A stretch of 64,000 nucleotides of DNA from Prauserella shujinwangii (lineage in GTDB: Bacteria; Actinomycetota; Actinomycetes; Mycobacteriales; Pseudonocardiaceae): positions 232,557-296,556 of the forward strand of contig NZ_PVNH01000011.1 of assembly GCF_003001955.1 (NCBI RefSeq), given 5' to 3'. The notes under the pieces are model-generated. The model was given only the letters and a program-made list of their open reading frames with translations. It was not told the origin of the DNA and made no database searches. Position numbers and translations under genes: made by a program. Positions 54,245 through 63,010 of the stretch are shown one piece after another (within the stretch, counting starts at the first letter, position 1; the number at the start of each line of letters is the position of its first letter).

Positions 54245-55429
54245 GTGAACTGGGTCGACGTGCTGGTGGTGCTGGTGGCCTTGCTCGCCGCGGTCTCCGG
54301 TGCCCGGCAGGGGGTGGCCATCGCGCTGCCCGCGTTCCTCGGCGTCGTCGGCGGCGCGATCGTGGGTATCCAGGTGGCGCCCTTCGTGATCGACTTCTTC
54401 GACAACCCGGCGGCGCGGGTGGCGTTCGCGGTGGCCACCGTCGTGTTCCTCGTGGCGCTCGGCGAGACGCTGGGTGTGTGGGTCGGCAACAAGATCAGGC
54501 GCCGGATCTCCTCGCCGAAGCTGTCCGGGGTGGACAGCACGCTCGGCGCCGTCGTACAGGGTGCCGTGGTGTTCGTGGTCGCGTGGCTCATCGCGCTGCC
54601 GCTGACCAGCGTGGCGGCCCTGCCCGGCCTCGCCAGGGCGATCAACGACTCGACCGTGCTCGGCGGTGTCAACACGGTGATGCCCGAGGCGGCGGAGGGC
54701 CTGCCCGCGGATCTGCGCAAGCTGCTCGACGAGTCGGGCTTCCCCTCCATCGTGGCCCCGTTCCAGGACGCCCCGATCAACGAGATCGAGCCGCCGGATC
54801 CGGCCCTGCAGAACAGCCAGGTGGTGCGGCAGCTTCGCGACAGCGTGCTCAAGATCCGGGGGGTCGCGCCCTCCTGTTCGCGGTCGCTGGAGGGCAGCGG
54901 TTTCGTGGTGGCCCCGCAGCGCGTGATGACCAACGCGCACGTCGTGGCGGGCACCGAGGAGGTCGCGGTGGAGACACCCGGGGGCACCGAGCGCGCGCGG
55001 GTGGTGCACTACGACCCGGCCACCGACGTGGCGGTCCTCGCGGTGCCCGGTCTCGACGCGCCGGTGCTGCGCCTGGCGCAGCAGGACGCGGAGGCCGGCG
55101 ACGACGCGATCGTGCTCGGCTACCCGCTCGACGGCCCGTACACCGCGACTCCCGCCCGGGTGCGCCAGCGGATCAACCTGCAGGGGCCCGACATCTACGA
55201 CGCCAACACGGTGCAGCGGGACGTCTTCACCGTGCGCGGCCAGGTGCGCAGCGGCAACTCGGGCGGGCCGATGGTCGATCCGGGCGGGCAGGTGCTCGGG
55301 GTCGTGTTCGGCGCGTCCGTCGAGGACCCGGACACCGGTTTCGTCCTCACCGCCGACGAGGTGCGGCCCGAGGTGCAGGCGGCGCCGAACATGACCTCGG
55401 CGGTGAGCACCGGCGCCTGCACCTCGTGA
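54245..55429 (+). CDS. marP: MarP-type membrane serine protease
   Basis: A 394-residue protease. Four membrane segments in the first 130 residues form a CvpA/colicin-V-production-like domain. The extracytoplasmic trypsin-like domain follows, with catalytic His232 (NAHVV), Asp261 (ATDVAV) and Ser339 (GNSGGP). Cys211 and Cys392 stand where MarP of M. tuberculosis has its activity-controlling disulfide (Cys214-Cys395, from memory). The near-identical spacing supports orthology. MarP is required there for acid and oxidative resistance, through processing of a peptidoglycan hydrolase. The start is GTG 54245. Its stop codon is part of the palindrome shared with the next convergent gene. Confidence 0.94.
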   Translation: MNWVDVLVVLVALLAAVSGARQGVAIALPAFLGVVGGAIVGIQVAPFVIDFFDNPAARVAFAVATVVFLVALGETLGVWVGNKIRRRISSPKLSGVDSTLGAVVQGAVVFVVAWLIALPLTSVAALPGLARAINDSTVLGGVNTVMPEAAEGLPADLRKLLDESGFPSIVAPFQDAPINEIEPPDPALQNSQVVRQLRDSVLKIRGVAPSCSRSLEGSGFVVAPQRVMTNAHVVAGTEEVAVETPGGTERARVVHYDPATDVAVLAVPGLDAPVLRLAQQDAEAGDDAIVLGYPLDGPYTATPARVRQRINLQGPDIYDANTVQRDVFTVRGQVRSGNSGGPMVDPGGQVLGVVFGASVEDPDTGFVLTADEVRPEVQAAPNMTSAVSTGACTS

Positions 55430-55454
55430 GCGGACCGCCTGCGGCACTCACGAG
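55423..55454. terminator. Short CTCGTGAG palindrome with both stop codons
   Basis: CTCGTGAG (55423-55430) and CTCACGAG (55447-55454) pair around a 16-base loop. The marP TGA (55427-55429) and the TGA of the convergent hydrolase gene (55448-55450) both lie in the arms, as at 10543-10588. It is a minimal or degenerate member of the family. Confidence 0.55.
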
Positions 55455-56392
55455 CCGGCGCCGCGCAGGAACGACACGAGGGCCCGGTTGGTCTCCGCCG
55501 GGGCCTCCAGGTGCGGGTAGTGGCCGACGCCGGGCAACGTCTCGAACACCGAGCGCGGGCCGAGCCACGGCGCGGACTCGCGTGCCGTCTCCAGCAGCAC
55601 GCACGGGTCCTCGGCGCCGTGCAGCTGCAGGACCGGCACCCGCAGGCGCGCGTCGACGGCGTCGGTGAACCGCCTGCCCTCGCCCCGGAACTGGGTCCGG
55701 AAAGCCCACCGGTAGTACTCCAGCGCGCTGTGGGCGACGCCAGGGACGAGCATCGCCCTGCGGAAGACCCCGGCCGTCTCGGCGAAGTCGGCGCTGTCCC
55801 GCCAGCCCGGCCCCGACCAGTCGTGCAGCAGCCTGCCGACCGCCGCCGCGTCGTCCCTGGTGAGCGCGCGCTCCGGGAGGAGAGGCAGCTGGAAGCGGAA
55901 CAGGTGCGCCAGCGCCCTCGCCTGGTTGCGCGACCTGCCCCGCAGGGCCGTTCTCGTGATCGCCGAGCGCAGCGCCAGCGGGTGAGCACCGCCGAGCACG
56001 CTCACCGAGTCCACGACGCGCGGGTGCAGCGCGGCGGCCGTCCACGCGAGGAGGCCGCCCCAGGCGTGCCCGACGAGATGTGCCCTCCGTTCGCCGAGCG
56101 CGCGGACGAGCCCGGCCACGTCGCCCGCGAGCGTCCAGCCGTCGTAACCCCGGGGCGGCTTGTCGGAGTCGCCGTACCCGCGCAGGTCCGCGGCCAGGAC
56201 CCGGAACCCCGCGTCGGCCAGTGCCCGCAGCTGGTGCCGCCACGCCCACCAGAACTCGGCGAAGCCGTGCAGCAGCAGCACCGCGGGCCCGGACCCCACC
56301 TCCGCGACGTGCAGCCGGATCCCGTTCGCGGACACGTCGTGATGCGTCCACGGACCGTCGATCCGGACGGTCGAGGGATCAGGCCGCGGCAA
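55448..56392 (-). CDS. Epoxide hydrolase-like alpha/beta hydrolase (EphE-type) lacking the Asp nucleophile
   Basis: A 314-residue protein that fits soluble epoxide hydrolases. It has the HGFAEFWWAWRHQL oxyanion region (about residues 42-55), the DLRGYGDSDKP turn (about 69-79), an acid in HGAEDPC (about 266) and a His in GVGHYPHLEAP (about 292). The nucleophile motif, normally GHDWGG, reads GHAWGG, with Ala110 encoded by GCC at 56063-56065 where Asp (GAC) is expected. Conversion of epoxides by the usual covalent route is therefore not possible as written. Position matches mycobacterial ephE (Rv3670) beside marP. It may be a pseudo-enzyme or a different hydrolase. Confidence 0.87.
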   Translation of the reverse strand: MPRPDPSTVRIDGPWTHHDVSANGIRLHVAEVGSGPAVLLLHGFAEFWWAWRHQLRALADAGFRVLAADLRGYGDSDKPPRGYDGWTLAGDVAGLVRALGERRAHLVGHAWGGLLAWTAAALHPRVVDSVSVLGGAHPLALRSAITRTALRGRSRNQARALAHLFRFQLPLLPERALTRDDAAAVGRLLHDWSGPGWRDSADFAETAGVFRRAMLVPGVAHSALEYYRWAFRTQFRGEGRRFTDAVDARLRVPVLQLHGAEDPCVLLETARESAPWLGPRSVFETLPGVGHYPHLEAPAETNRALVSFLRGAGS

Positions 56393-56413
56393 CGCGATCC
56401 GTCCCGCCGCGAG

Positions 56414-56941
56414 TCAGCGCGGGTCCGGTGACGGGGCGCCGGGAGCCGGGTGCGCCTGGTCCTCCTGGGTCCGGCGCGGCCTCAGCGCGGCGGCCGTCTC
56501 CCTGATGCTGTCGATCGAGCGCTGCGGAGCCCGCACCTTCTTCCACTTCCGGTACCCGAGCAGGCCGAGCACCGCGGCCAGCGCCAGCATCAGTCCGAAG
56601 ACGATGAGGAACGCCGCCCACCGCTGGAGCCACTCGGAGAGAAGCTCGCCGAGGAAGAAGAAAAAGAAGAACGAGCTGTAGAGCGCGACGACGGCGGCGA
56701 TGGCGAAGAAGACACTGCCCTTGGCGGCCTTCTTGGCCTCGCTCACGGTCTCCGACTTGACGAGCTCGACCTCGGCCCGGAACAGCGTCGACAGGTGCTG
56801 CGTGGCGTCCTTCACCAGCGCACCGACCGACTGGCCGTTCACCTCGCCATAGCCGTCGTCCTCGGACAGCGGGAGGTAGGGCACGGTCCCCACGCCGTCG
56901 GGGTCGTTGCGTTCGTGCTTGGGGCTGCTCACGGGGGTCAT
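56414..56941 (-). CDS. Phage holin-like (actinobacterial holin-X) membrane protein
   Basis: A 175-residue protein of the putative actinobacterial holin-X, phage-holin family III type, corresponding to Rv3669. After a hydrophilic start, an amphipathic helix (LVKDATQHLSTLFRAEVELV, about residues 43-62) leads to two membrane segments (AIAAVVALYSSFFFFFFLGE, about 80-99, and AAFLIVFGLMLALAAVLGLL, about 108-127). A basic, Pro-rich tail ends it. Despite the name, such proteins in chromosomes are not phage lysis genes. The stop is 22 bases upstream of the hydrolase start, so the two form an operon. The run of six Phe is encoded by a GAAGAA-type repeat. Confidence 0.87.
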   Translation of the reverse strand: MTPVSSPKHERNDPDGVGTVPYLPLSEDDGYGEVNGQSVGALVKDATQHLSTLFRAEVELVKSETVSEAKKAAKGSVFFAIAAVVALYSSFFFFFFLGELLSEWLQRWAAFLIVFGLMLALAAVLGLLGYRKWKKVRAPQRSIDSIRETAAALRPRRTQEDQAHPAPGAPSPDPR

Positions 56942-56991
56942 CGTGCCATGTGCCGCCTCGGCGGGCTCGGTGGGCGCGCGTAGCGGGCCGG

Positions 56992-58188
56992 TCACTCCAC
57001 AGCGGAGTGCACCCGGCTGCGGCGGATCAGCAGCAGCGCGGCGGCGAGCGACGCGATCGCCGACGCCAGCAGCACGGCCGCCTTGGCCAGCTCGGCCTGC
57101 TCCCCGGACAGCGCGAGGTCGGCGATGAGCAGGCTGACCGTGAAGCCGACGGCGCCGAGCATGGCCAGTGCGCCGATGTCGAGCCAGCCCGTGCCGGTCG
57201 GCTTGCGGGCGATGCCCAGCCGCACCGCGAGGGCGCTCGCCCCGAGGATGCCCACCACCTTGCCCGCGAGCAGGCCGACCAGCACGGCCAGCGGGATCGG
57301 GCTGGTGAACACCGCGCCCAGCGCGTCGGCGTTGAGCTCGACGCCCGCCGCGAACAACGCGAACACCGGAACCGCCACCGCGGCCGACCACGGCTGCAGC
57401 CGGTGCTCGAGCCGGAGGGCGGGCGACTCGTGCTCGCCCGGGTCCGTGTGCACGCGGGTGAGCAGACCGAGTGCGACCCCGGCGATCGTCGCGTGGATAC
57501 CCGCCGAGTGCACGGCGACCCAGACCACGATCGCGAGCGGCACGTAGATCCACCAGGCCCGCACCCGCTTGCGTTGCAGGTACGCGTACAGCCCGAGGGC
57601 CACCGCCGCGATCGCCGCGGCGAGCATGTTGAAGCTCGCGGTGAACAGGACCGCGATGACGACGATCGCGCCGAGGTCGTCGACGACGGCGAGCGAGAGC
57701 AGGAAGATCCTGGCCGAGGTGGGCAGGCTCGACCCGGTCAGCGCGAGCACGCCGAGGGCGAAGGCGATGTCGGTGGCCACCGGAATGGCCCACGCCTGCT
57801 CGATGCCCGGCTCGCCCCAGCCGACGCCGAGCGCGATCAGTGCCGGGACGACCATGCCGCCGACGGCCGCGACGATCGGCAGCGCCGCCGCCCGCACGTT
57901 GGACAGCTCCCCGACCACGAGCTCGCGCTTGAGTTCGAGGCCCACGACGAAGAAGAACAGCGCGAGCAGGCCGTCCTTCGCCCAGTCCCCGACGGACAGG
58001 TGCAGGTGGAGGAGCTCGGGGCCGAACTCGAAGTCACGGACGGCGCGGTAGCTGTCCCCGAGCGGGGAGTTCGCCCAGATCAGTGCCACGGCGGTGGCCG
58101 CGAGCAGGATCATGCCGCCGGTGGTCTCCGTGCGGAGGAAACGGGCGAACTCGGCGACGGACTGGTTGGGTCGGCGTGGGGTGCTCAC
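56992..58188 (-). CDS. nhaA: NhaA Na+/H+ antiporter
   Basis: A 398-residue antiporter with about 12 membrane segments, exporting sodium for protons and active at alkaline pH. The ion-binding aspartates are in LAVVDDLGAI (DD pair, about residue 185), after the PVATDIAFALG segment (about 155) that forms one side of the crossed helices. The C-terminal GAVGFTVSLLIADLAL is also typical. GTG 58188 has GGAG seven to eight bases upstream and is favoured over the longer frame to 58242. It follows the holin-like gene on the same strand as a separate unit. Confidence 0.95.
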   Translation of the reverse strand: MSTPRRPNQSVAEFARFLRTETTGGMILLAATAVALIWANSPLGDSYRAVRDFEFGPELLHLHLSVGDWAKDGLLALFFFVVGLELKRELVVGELSNVRAAALPIVAAVGGMVVPALIALGVGWGEPGIEQAWAIPVATDIAFALGVLALTGSSLPTSARIFLLSLAVVDDLGAIVVIAVLFTASFNMLAAAIAAVALGLYAYLQRKRVRAWWIYVPLAIVVWVAVHSAGIHATIAGVALGLLTRVHTDPGEHESPALRLEHRLQPWSAAVAVPVFALFAAGVELNADALGAVFTSPIPLAVLVGLLAGKVVGILGASALAVRLGIARKPTGTGWLDIGALAMLGAVGFTVSLLIADLALSGEQAELAKAAVLLASAIASLAAALLLIRRSRVHSAVE

Positions 58189-58384
58189 GGGCGGCTCCAG
58201 GGGTCGGTCGACGGACACCGCCGACCAGACTTCCCGGCACACCTGCGGCCGACCCTAACGGCACGTGACGTTCCGGCGCGCGAGGACGTGGTCAGTACCA
58301 CCCGCCCAGGTCAGTTACCGACTGCTAACTCGGCTACTGTGTTGACGTTTGACGTCGCGGCACGATCGTGAAGGACTGTTGACA

Positions 58385-59842
58385 TTGGACACCTCCACCG
58401 AGGTCACCAGGGACACCCGGTTCTTCGGGCACCCACGAGGGCTCGCGAACCTGTTCGGTGTCGAGATGTGGGAGCGGTTCTCGTTCTACGGGATGCTCGG
58501 CATCCTGCCGATCTACCTCTACTACTCCGCGGCCGACGGCGGGCTGGGCATGGCGAAGGCCACCGCCGTCAGCATCGTCGGCGCGTACGGCGGGCTCGTC
58601 TACCTGTCGACGATCCTCGGCGCCTGGATCGCGGACCGGTTGCTGGGTCCCGAGCGCACGCTGTTCTACAGCGCCGTGCTGATCATGGTGGGCCACGTCA
58701 GCCTGGCGGTGCTGCCCGGCACCGCGGGCATCGCGGTGGGGCTGACCTGTGTCGCACTCGGCAGCGGCGGGCTGAAGGCCAACGCGACCGCGGTCGTCGG
58801 CACGCTCTACGCCGAACGCGACGAGCGGCGCGACTCCGGGTTCACGCTGTTCTACATGGGCATCAACCTCGGCGCGTTCGCCGGGCCGCTGCTCACCGGC
58901 CTCGCCCAGTCGGAGATCGGGTTCCACCTCGGCTTCGGCCTCGCGGCCATCGGCATGGCCCTGGGCCTGGTGCAGTACACGCTCGGGCGGCGCAACCTGG
59001 GGGAGACCGCGAGTGAGGTGCCCAACCCGCTCCCGGCGAGCCGGCGGGCCACGGCAACGGGTGTGGCGCTCGCGGGCCTCGCCGCCGTCGCGGTGCTCCT
59101 GCTGACCGGCGTGGTCACCGCCGCGAACCTCTCCGACGTCACCGTGTGGATCGTCGGCATCGCCGCGATCTGCTACTTCGCGGTGATCCTGTCCAGCCGG
59201 AAGATCACCGCGGTGGAGCGAAGGCGGGTGCTGTCGTTCCTCCCGATGTTCGTCGCCAGCGCCGCGTTCTTCGCGCTCTACCAGCAGCAGTTCACGGTCG
59301 TGACGGTGTACTCGGACACGCGGCTCGACCGCGACCTCTTCGGCTGGGAGATGCCGGTGTCCTGGGTCAACTCGATCAACCCGGTGTTCATCATCCTGCT
59401 GGCGCCGGTCCTCGCGGCGCTCTGGGTGCGGCTGGGCGACCGGCAACCGTCGACGCCGATCAAGTTCGCACTGGGCACCGCCACCATGGGTGGCGCGTTC
59501 CTGCTGTTCCTGCCCATGGCGGGCGGTTCGGGCAACTCCAGCCCGTTGCTGGCGATGATCGGCATCCTGCTCGTGTTCACCGTGGCCGAGCTGCTGCTGT
59601 CGCCGGTGGGGCTCTCACTGTCCACGAAGCTGGCGCCGGAACGGTTCCGCACGCAGATGGTCGCCCTGAACTTCCTGTCGATCGCGCTGGGCACGGCGCT
59701 GTCCGGCTCGCTCGCCGGGTACTACGACGCCGACAACGAGGCTCCCTACTTCGGGGTGATCGGCGGCGTGGCCATCGCGATCGGCGTGCTGCTCGCGGTC
59801 GCCTCCCCGGTCATCCGGAGGCTGATGAGCGGCGTGCGCTGA
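58385..59842 (+). CDS. POT/PTR family proton-dependent peptide transporter
   Basis: A 485-residue MFS-type importer of di- and tripeptides. The family E-x-x-E-R-F-x-Y-Y element appears as EMWERFSFYGM (about residues 26-36), which is the proton-coupling site. PTR2 signatures are visible in GAWIADRLLG and FTLFYMGINLGAF (about 152-164). About 14 membrane segments are present. The start is uncertain: TTG 58385 has GAAGGA nine bases upstream, while a TTG two codons earlier is too close to that site. It converges on the VIT1-like gene with only four bases between stops. Confidence 0.92.
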   Translation: MDTSTEVTRDTRFFGHPRGLANLFGVEMWERFSFYGMLGILPIYLYYSAADGGLGMAKATAVSIVGAYGGLVYLSTILGAWIADRLLGPERTLFYSAVLIMVGHVSLAVLPGTAGIAVGLTCVALGSGGLKANATAVVGTLYAERDERRDSGFTLFYMGINLGAFAGPLLTGLAQSEIGFHLGFGLAAIGMALGLVQYTLGRRNLGETASEVPNPLPASRRATATGVALAGLAAVAVLLLTGVVTAANLSDVTVWIVGIAAICYFAVILSSRKITAVERRRVLSFLPMFVASAAFFALYQQQFTVVTVYSDTRLDRDLFGWEMPVSWVNSINPVFIILLAPVLAALWVRLGDRQPSTPIKFALGTATMGGAFLLFLPMAGGSGNSSPLLAMIGILLVFTVAELLLSPVGLSLSTKLAPERFRTQMVALNFLSIALGTALSGSLAGYYDADNEAPYFGVIGGVAIAIGVLLAVASPVIRRLMSGVR

Positions 59843-59846
59843 CGGC

Positions 59847-60572
59847 TCATCCCATCGCCACGCCGAACAGCGTGCCGACGAGGTAGGTCACCGCCATCGT
59901 CAGCGTTCCGACGCCGACGTTGCGCACGACCGCCCTGCTGGCCAGCGCGTTGCCGAGCCTGGCGCTCACCCAGCCGGTGAGCGCCAGGCCGGCGACCACT
60001 CCCGCGGCACACGCCCACACCCGTGCGGACACCGGTGGCAGGACGATCGCCAGCAGGGGCAGCAGGGCGCCTGCCGTGAACGCGGCCATGGACGCCCAGG
60101 CCGCCTGCCACGGGCTGGTCAGGTGGCCCGGGTCGATCCCGAGCTCGGCCTCGGCGTGTGCCCGCAGGGCGTCCTTCGCGGTCAGCTCCTTCGCCACCCG
60201 GGTGGCCAGCTCGGGGGAAAGCCCCTTCCGCTCGTAGATGTGCGCGAGCTCACGTTCCTCTTCCTCGGGCATCGTCCGCAGCTCGTACCGTTCCAGGCGG
60301 AGCATCGCCCGCTCGGTGTCGCGCTGGGTGCTCACCGAGACGTACTCGCCGCCCGCCATCGACAGCGCGCCCGCGACCAGCCCGGCGACGCCCGCCACCA
60401 GGATCGCCGTGCGGTCCGTGGTCGCCCCGGCGACACCGACGACGAGCCCGGCCACCGACACGATGCCGTCGTTCGCGCCGAGCACCCCGGCCCGTAGCCA
60501 GTTGAGCCTGCCGCCGAAGTCCTCGTGGTGCCGCTCGCCCTGGTGCCCGCGCGGGGCGGGATCATCGCTCAC
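59847..60572 (-). CDS. VIT1/CCC1-type iron or manganese transporter
   Basis: A 241-residue membrane protein of the CCC1/VIT1 family, which moves Fe(II) or Mn(II). The first segments contain NWLRAGVLGANDGIVSVAGL (about residues 23-42) and GEYVSVSTQRDTE, both conserved. A cytoplasmic helical region rich in Glu and His (RTMPEEEERELAHIYERKGL, about 98-117) resembles the metal-binding domain of the plant protein. The start is GTG 60572. It diverges from the OsmC gene. The metal is not certain. Confidence 0.91.
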   Translation of the reverse strand: MSDDPAPRGHQGERHHEDFGGRLNWLRAGVLGANDGIVSVAGLVVGVAGATTDRTAILVAGVAGLVAGALSMAGGEYVSVSTQRDTERAMLRLERYELRTMPEEEERELAHIYERKGLSPELATRVAKELTAKDALRAHAEAELGIDPGHLTSPWQAAWASMAAFTAGALLPLLAIVLPPVSARVWACAAGVVAGLALTGWVSARLGNALASRAVVRNVGVGTLTMAVTYLVGTLFGVAMG

Positions 60573-60589
60573 CCCGATATTCTGCAGGC

Positions 60590-61066
60590 ATGCGCGAGCG
60601 AGAGCACGGATACGCCGTGACGGTCACGTGGACGGGTAACACGGGGACCGGTACGTCCGGTTACGCGGCGTTCAGCCGGGACCACGACGTGTCGGCCCCG
60701 GGCAAGCCGGTACTCGCCGGATCGTCCGACCCGGCGTTCCGGGGCGACCCGGCGCGGTGGAACCCGGAGGAGCTGCTCGTGGCGTCGCTCTCGGAGTGCC
60801 ACATGCTCTGGTACCTCGCGCTGTGCGCGCAGGCCGGGGTGGTCGTCACCGACTACGTCGACGAGGCGGGCGGGACGATGGTCGAGCAGCCGGGCGGAGC
60901 GGGCCAGTTCACCGAGGTCGTCCTGCGGCCCAGGGTGACCGTCGCCGAGGAGGCCATGCTGGCGAAGGCGGAGGAGCTGCACGGGCCCGCGCACGAGAAG
61001 TGCTTCATCGCCCGCTCGGTGAACTTCCCGGTGCGGCACGAGCCCCGCATCTCCGTGGCCGGCTGA
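60590..61066 (+). CDS. OsmC family peroxiredoxin
   Basis: A 158-residue thiol-dependent hydroperoxide-reducing protein. The two redox cysteines are in LSECHMLWYL (about Cys 70) and HEKCFIARS (about Cys 137). The spacing and the RWNPEELLVASLSECHM block are the OsmC subgroup, distinct from the Ohr at 35051. The ATG at 60590 lies 17 bases from the divergent transporter start, so their promoters overlap. It provides a second organic-peroxide defence in the window. Confidence 0.91.
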   Translation: MREREHGYAVTVTWTGNTGTGTSGYAAFSRDHDVSAPGKPVLAGSSDPAFRGDPARWNPEELLVASLSECHMLWYLALCAQAGVVVTDYVDEAGGTMVEQPGGAGQFTEVVLRPRVTVAEEAMLAKAEELHGPAHEKCFIARSVNFPVRHEPRISVAG

Positions 61067-61103
61067 GCGGGGCCGGACGGGCCTGCCCCGCTCAGCCGCG
61101 AGG

Positions 61104-61574
61104 TCAGCTCTCCAGTTCGGCGAGGGCCTGCTTGGCCTGCTGCAGCTCGGCTTCGAGCTGGGCGACCCTGGCCTGCTGCTGTTCGCGAGCGGCGTTGATC
61201 ACCTCGTCGATCGGGCCGGACAGCTCGTCATGCAGTTCCTTGGCGGCGCGGGAAACCGCGGCAGCCGGGATGGACAGTCCACGCGCGACCCACTTGCTGC
61301 CGTGCTTGAGCTCGGCCTGCCACTCGCCGTCGGCCGTGCCGGTGACGGTGAGGGTGAGTTCCACCGAGCGGGTCTTGCGGGCGCCGGACCCTTTCGGCCT
61401 GCCCCGCTGCGGCTTGGCCGGTTCGGCCTGCTGGTCGTCGGTGCCGGAAGCGGACGGGGTCCCGGCGTCCTCGGCGCCGGACGGCGCGGAGGCGGATTCG
61501 GGCATGTCGGACGTGTCTGACGGGCCGCCGGGAGTCGTCTCTTCCCGTTCCTGAGTCGCGGAGTCCACGGTCAT
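61104..61574 (-). CDS. DUF6319-like protein with AT-hook-like basic motif
   Basis: A protein of 156 residues from ATG 61574 (171 if started at 61619). The first 55 residues are acidic and probably disordered. A basic motif, KPQRGRPKGSGARKTR, of AT-hook style follows (about residues 54-69), then a compact core (VELTLTVTGTADGEWQAELK) and a C-terminal coiled coil (EQQQARVAQLEAELQQAKQA). The pattern matches what I recall as DUF6319, an actinobacterial family of unknown function. The GRP core suggests DNA-minor-groove binding and the coiled coil suggests oligomerisation, so a nucleoid or regulatory role is possible. It converges with the OsmC gene. Confidence 0.75.
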   Translation of the reverse strand: MTVDSATQEREETTPGGPSDTSDMPESASAPSGAEDAGTPSASGTDDQQAEPAKPQRGRPKGSGARKTRSVELTLTVTGTADGEWQAELKHGSKWVARGLSIPAAAVSRAAKELHDELSGPIDEVINAAREQQQARVAQLEAELQQAKQALAELES

Positions 61575-62114
61575 CGTCGGTGTCGTCTCCTTGCCGGGGT
61601 CGATGGTGGTAGGGAACACAGGATAGAACAGGCGTTCGATCCAGGGTTGCCCGGCCCGACGTTACCGCTGTCACGGAGTGTGCGCAGGGGCTGGTTCGAG
61701 AAGGTCATTTTCTGCGCTGTTGAATGCTCTGAGTATCGTTTCCGGTTCACCATACCGCTGGTACGAGCGTTACATCGATCCACCCGAAAGAGTGAAATGG
61801 AAATGCACGGGTGAGATAGCGCTCCGTAGTTTTCGCAGATGGCGGTTTCGCGGTGGTCCGGACGCTGGCCGGCTCAGTTGATCCGCGGTGCCCTTGTGCG
61901 TTACCAACGATCGGCCTTCGTCGTTCCACAGGAGACTCTTGTGCCCAGGCCGGTCCGGTGGTGACCGTCCTTTGTCGGCCGCTGTGCCCCCGCTGACCGG
62001 GGTGCCGGGCAACGTGAGACCGGTGTGCACGACGGAAAAGGCCCTCTGCTTTAATACCGACCTCGCTGCAATGCGACCTACGGCCAGGGACTGTGATTAA
62101 TGGAAAGACGTGAG
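61575..62114. other. Non-coding region before the L,D-transpeptidase gene
   Basis: More than 500 bases with no credible gene. Short reading frames on both strands lack ribosome-binding sites and normal codon character. GC content is lower at 61680-61800 than in genes. Two divergent promoters are expected here. I could not identify an operator, riboswitch or tRNA. Confidence 0.45.
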
Positions 62115-62945
62115 ATGCCTCGAGAGTGTGCGGTCGGCGGTTCCGGCCGTCGTGACGGTTTCCGTTCCGCTCGTCGCCGGTTCGCCGCCGCCGCCGTGGC
62201 GGCGCTGGCGCTGCTGTTGCCGGCGTGCGGCGGTGGCGACGAGGGCGGCACCGCGAACCCGGACGCCGCGGCCGGCCAGGAGCAGAACGGCAATCTCCCC
62301 GAGGCCACCACGTACGCGAAGCTGGTGAACGCACCGAAGGACCCGGCTCCACAGGAGGCCACCGAGGGCGAGGTGCTTCACCCCAAGCGTGAGCTCGTGG
62401 TGCACGACGCGGTGGACGGCGAACCGATCGCCAAGCTGCCGGTCAAGCAGATCTCGTCGCCGACGTGGGTCCCGGTCATCGCCCGCGACGGTGACTGGGC
62501 GCAGATCCTGCTCCCGACGCGACCGAACGGCGCGACGGGCTGGATCAACACGGCCGGTGACGTGGTGGAGTCGGCCAACAACGACTACCTCGTGCACGTC
62601 GACCTCGCCAACTACAGCCTGGAGATCCTCAAGGGCGGCGAGCGGGTCGGCGAGTGGACGATCGGCATCGGCAAGCCCGAGCATCCCACCCCCAAGGGGC
62701 GTGCCTTCATCATCGCCTCGATCAAGGAGACCGTGAACGACTACAGTCCGATCGTTCTCCCGCTGAGCAGCCACTCGGACTCGCACGAGACGTTCGGTGG
62801 CGGGCCCGGCACGGTGGGGATCCACACCTGGCCCGACAACAGCTTCGTCGGCAAGGCGAACAGTGACGGCTGCATCAGGGTCACCAAGGACGCCTTGGAC
62901 CAGCTGGTCAAGCTGCCGCTGGGCACGATCGTCAACATCGCGTGA
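62115..62945 (+). CDS. L,D-transpeptidase (YkuD family) lipoprotein
   Basis: A 276-residue cell-wall enzyme that forms 3-3 peptide crosslinks or attaches proteins. A lipoprotein signal is visible, with the hydrophobic run AAAAVAALALLLPACGGG and the lipidated Cys near residue 38. A region with SH3-like features (about 85-150) is followed by the YkuD domain (about 155-275). Its active site is HTWPDNSFVGKANSDGCIRV, with Cys in SDGC instead of the commoner SHGC. ATG 62115 is preferred for its nearby GGAAAG, with ATG 62100 an alternative. The gene starts a unit continued by the secreted protein 65 bases later. Confidence 0.9.
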   Translation: MPRECAVGGSGRRDGFRSARRRFAAAAVAALALLLPACGGGDEGGTANPDAAAGQEQNGNLPEATTYAKLVNAPKDPAPQEATEGEVLHPKRELVVHDAVDGEPIAKLPVKQISSPTWVPVIARDGDWAQILLPTRPNGATGWINTAGDVVESANNDYLVHVDLANYSLEILKGGERVGEWTIGIGKPEHPTPKGRAFIIASIKETVNDYSPIVLPLSSHSDSHETFGGGPGTVGIHTWPDNSFVGKANSDGCIRVTKDALDQLVKLPLGTIVNIA

Positions 62946-63010
62946 TCGGGGCTTTCCCGGCCCCCGCGTCACCCTCCGTAGAACTGTCCACTCGACTGAA
63001 AGGTGAACCC

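Noticed and set aside
56414..56941. Prophage lysis gene, because of the holin-like domain
   Set aside because: No other phage gene is present. Holin-X-like proteins are common chromosomal genes in actinobacteria and this one is in a conserved position.
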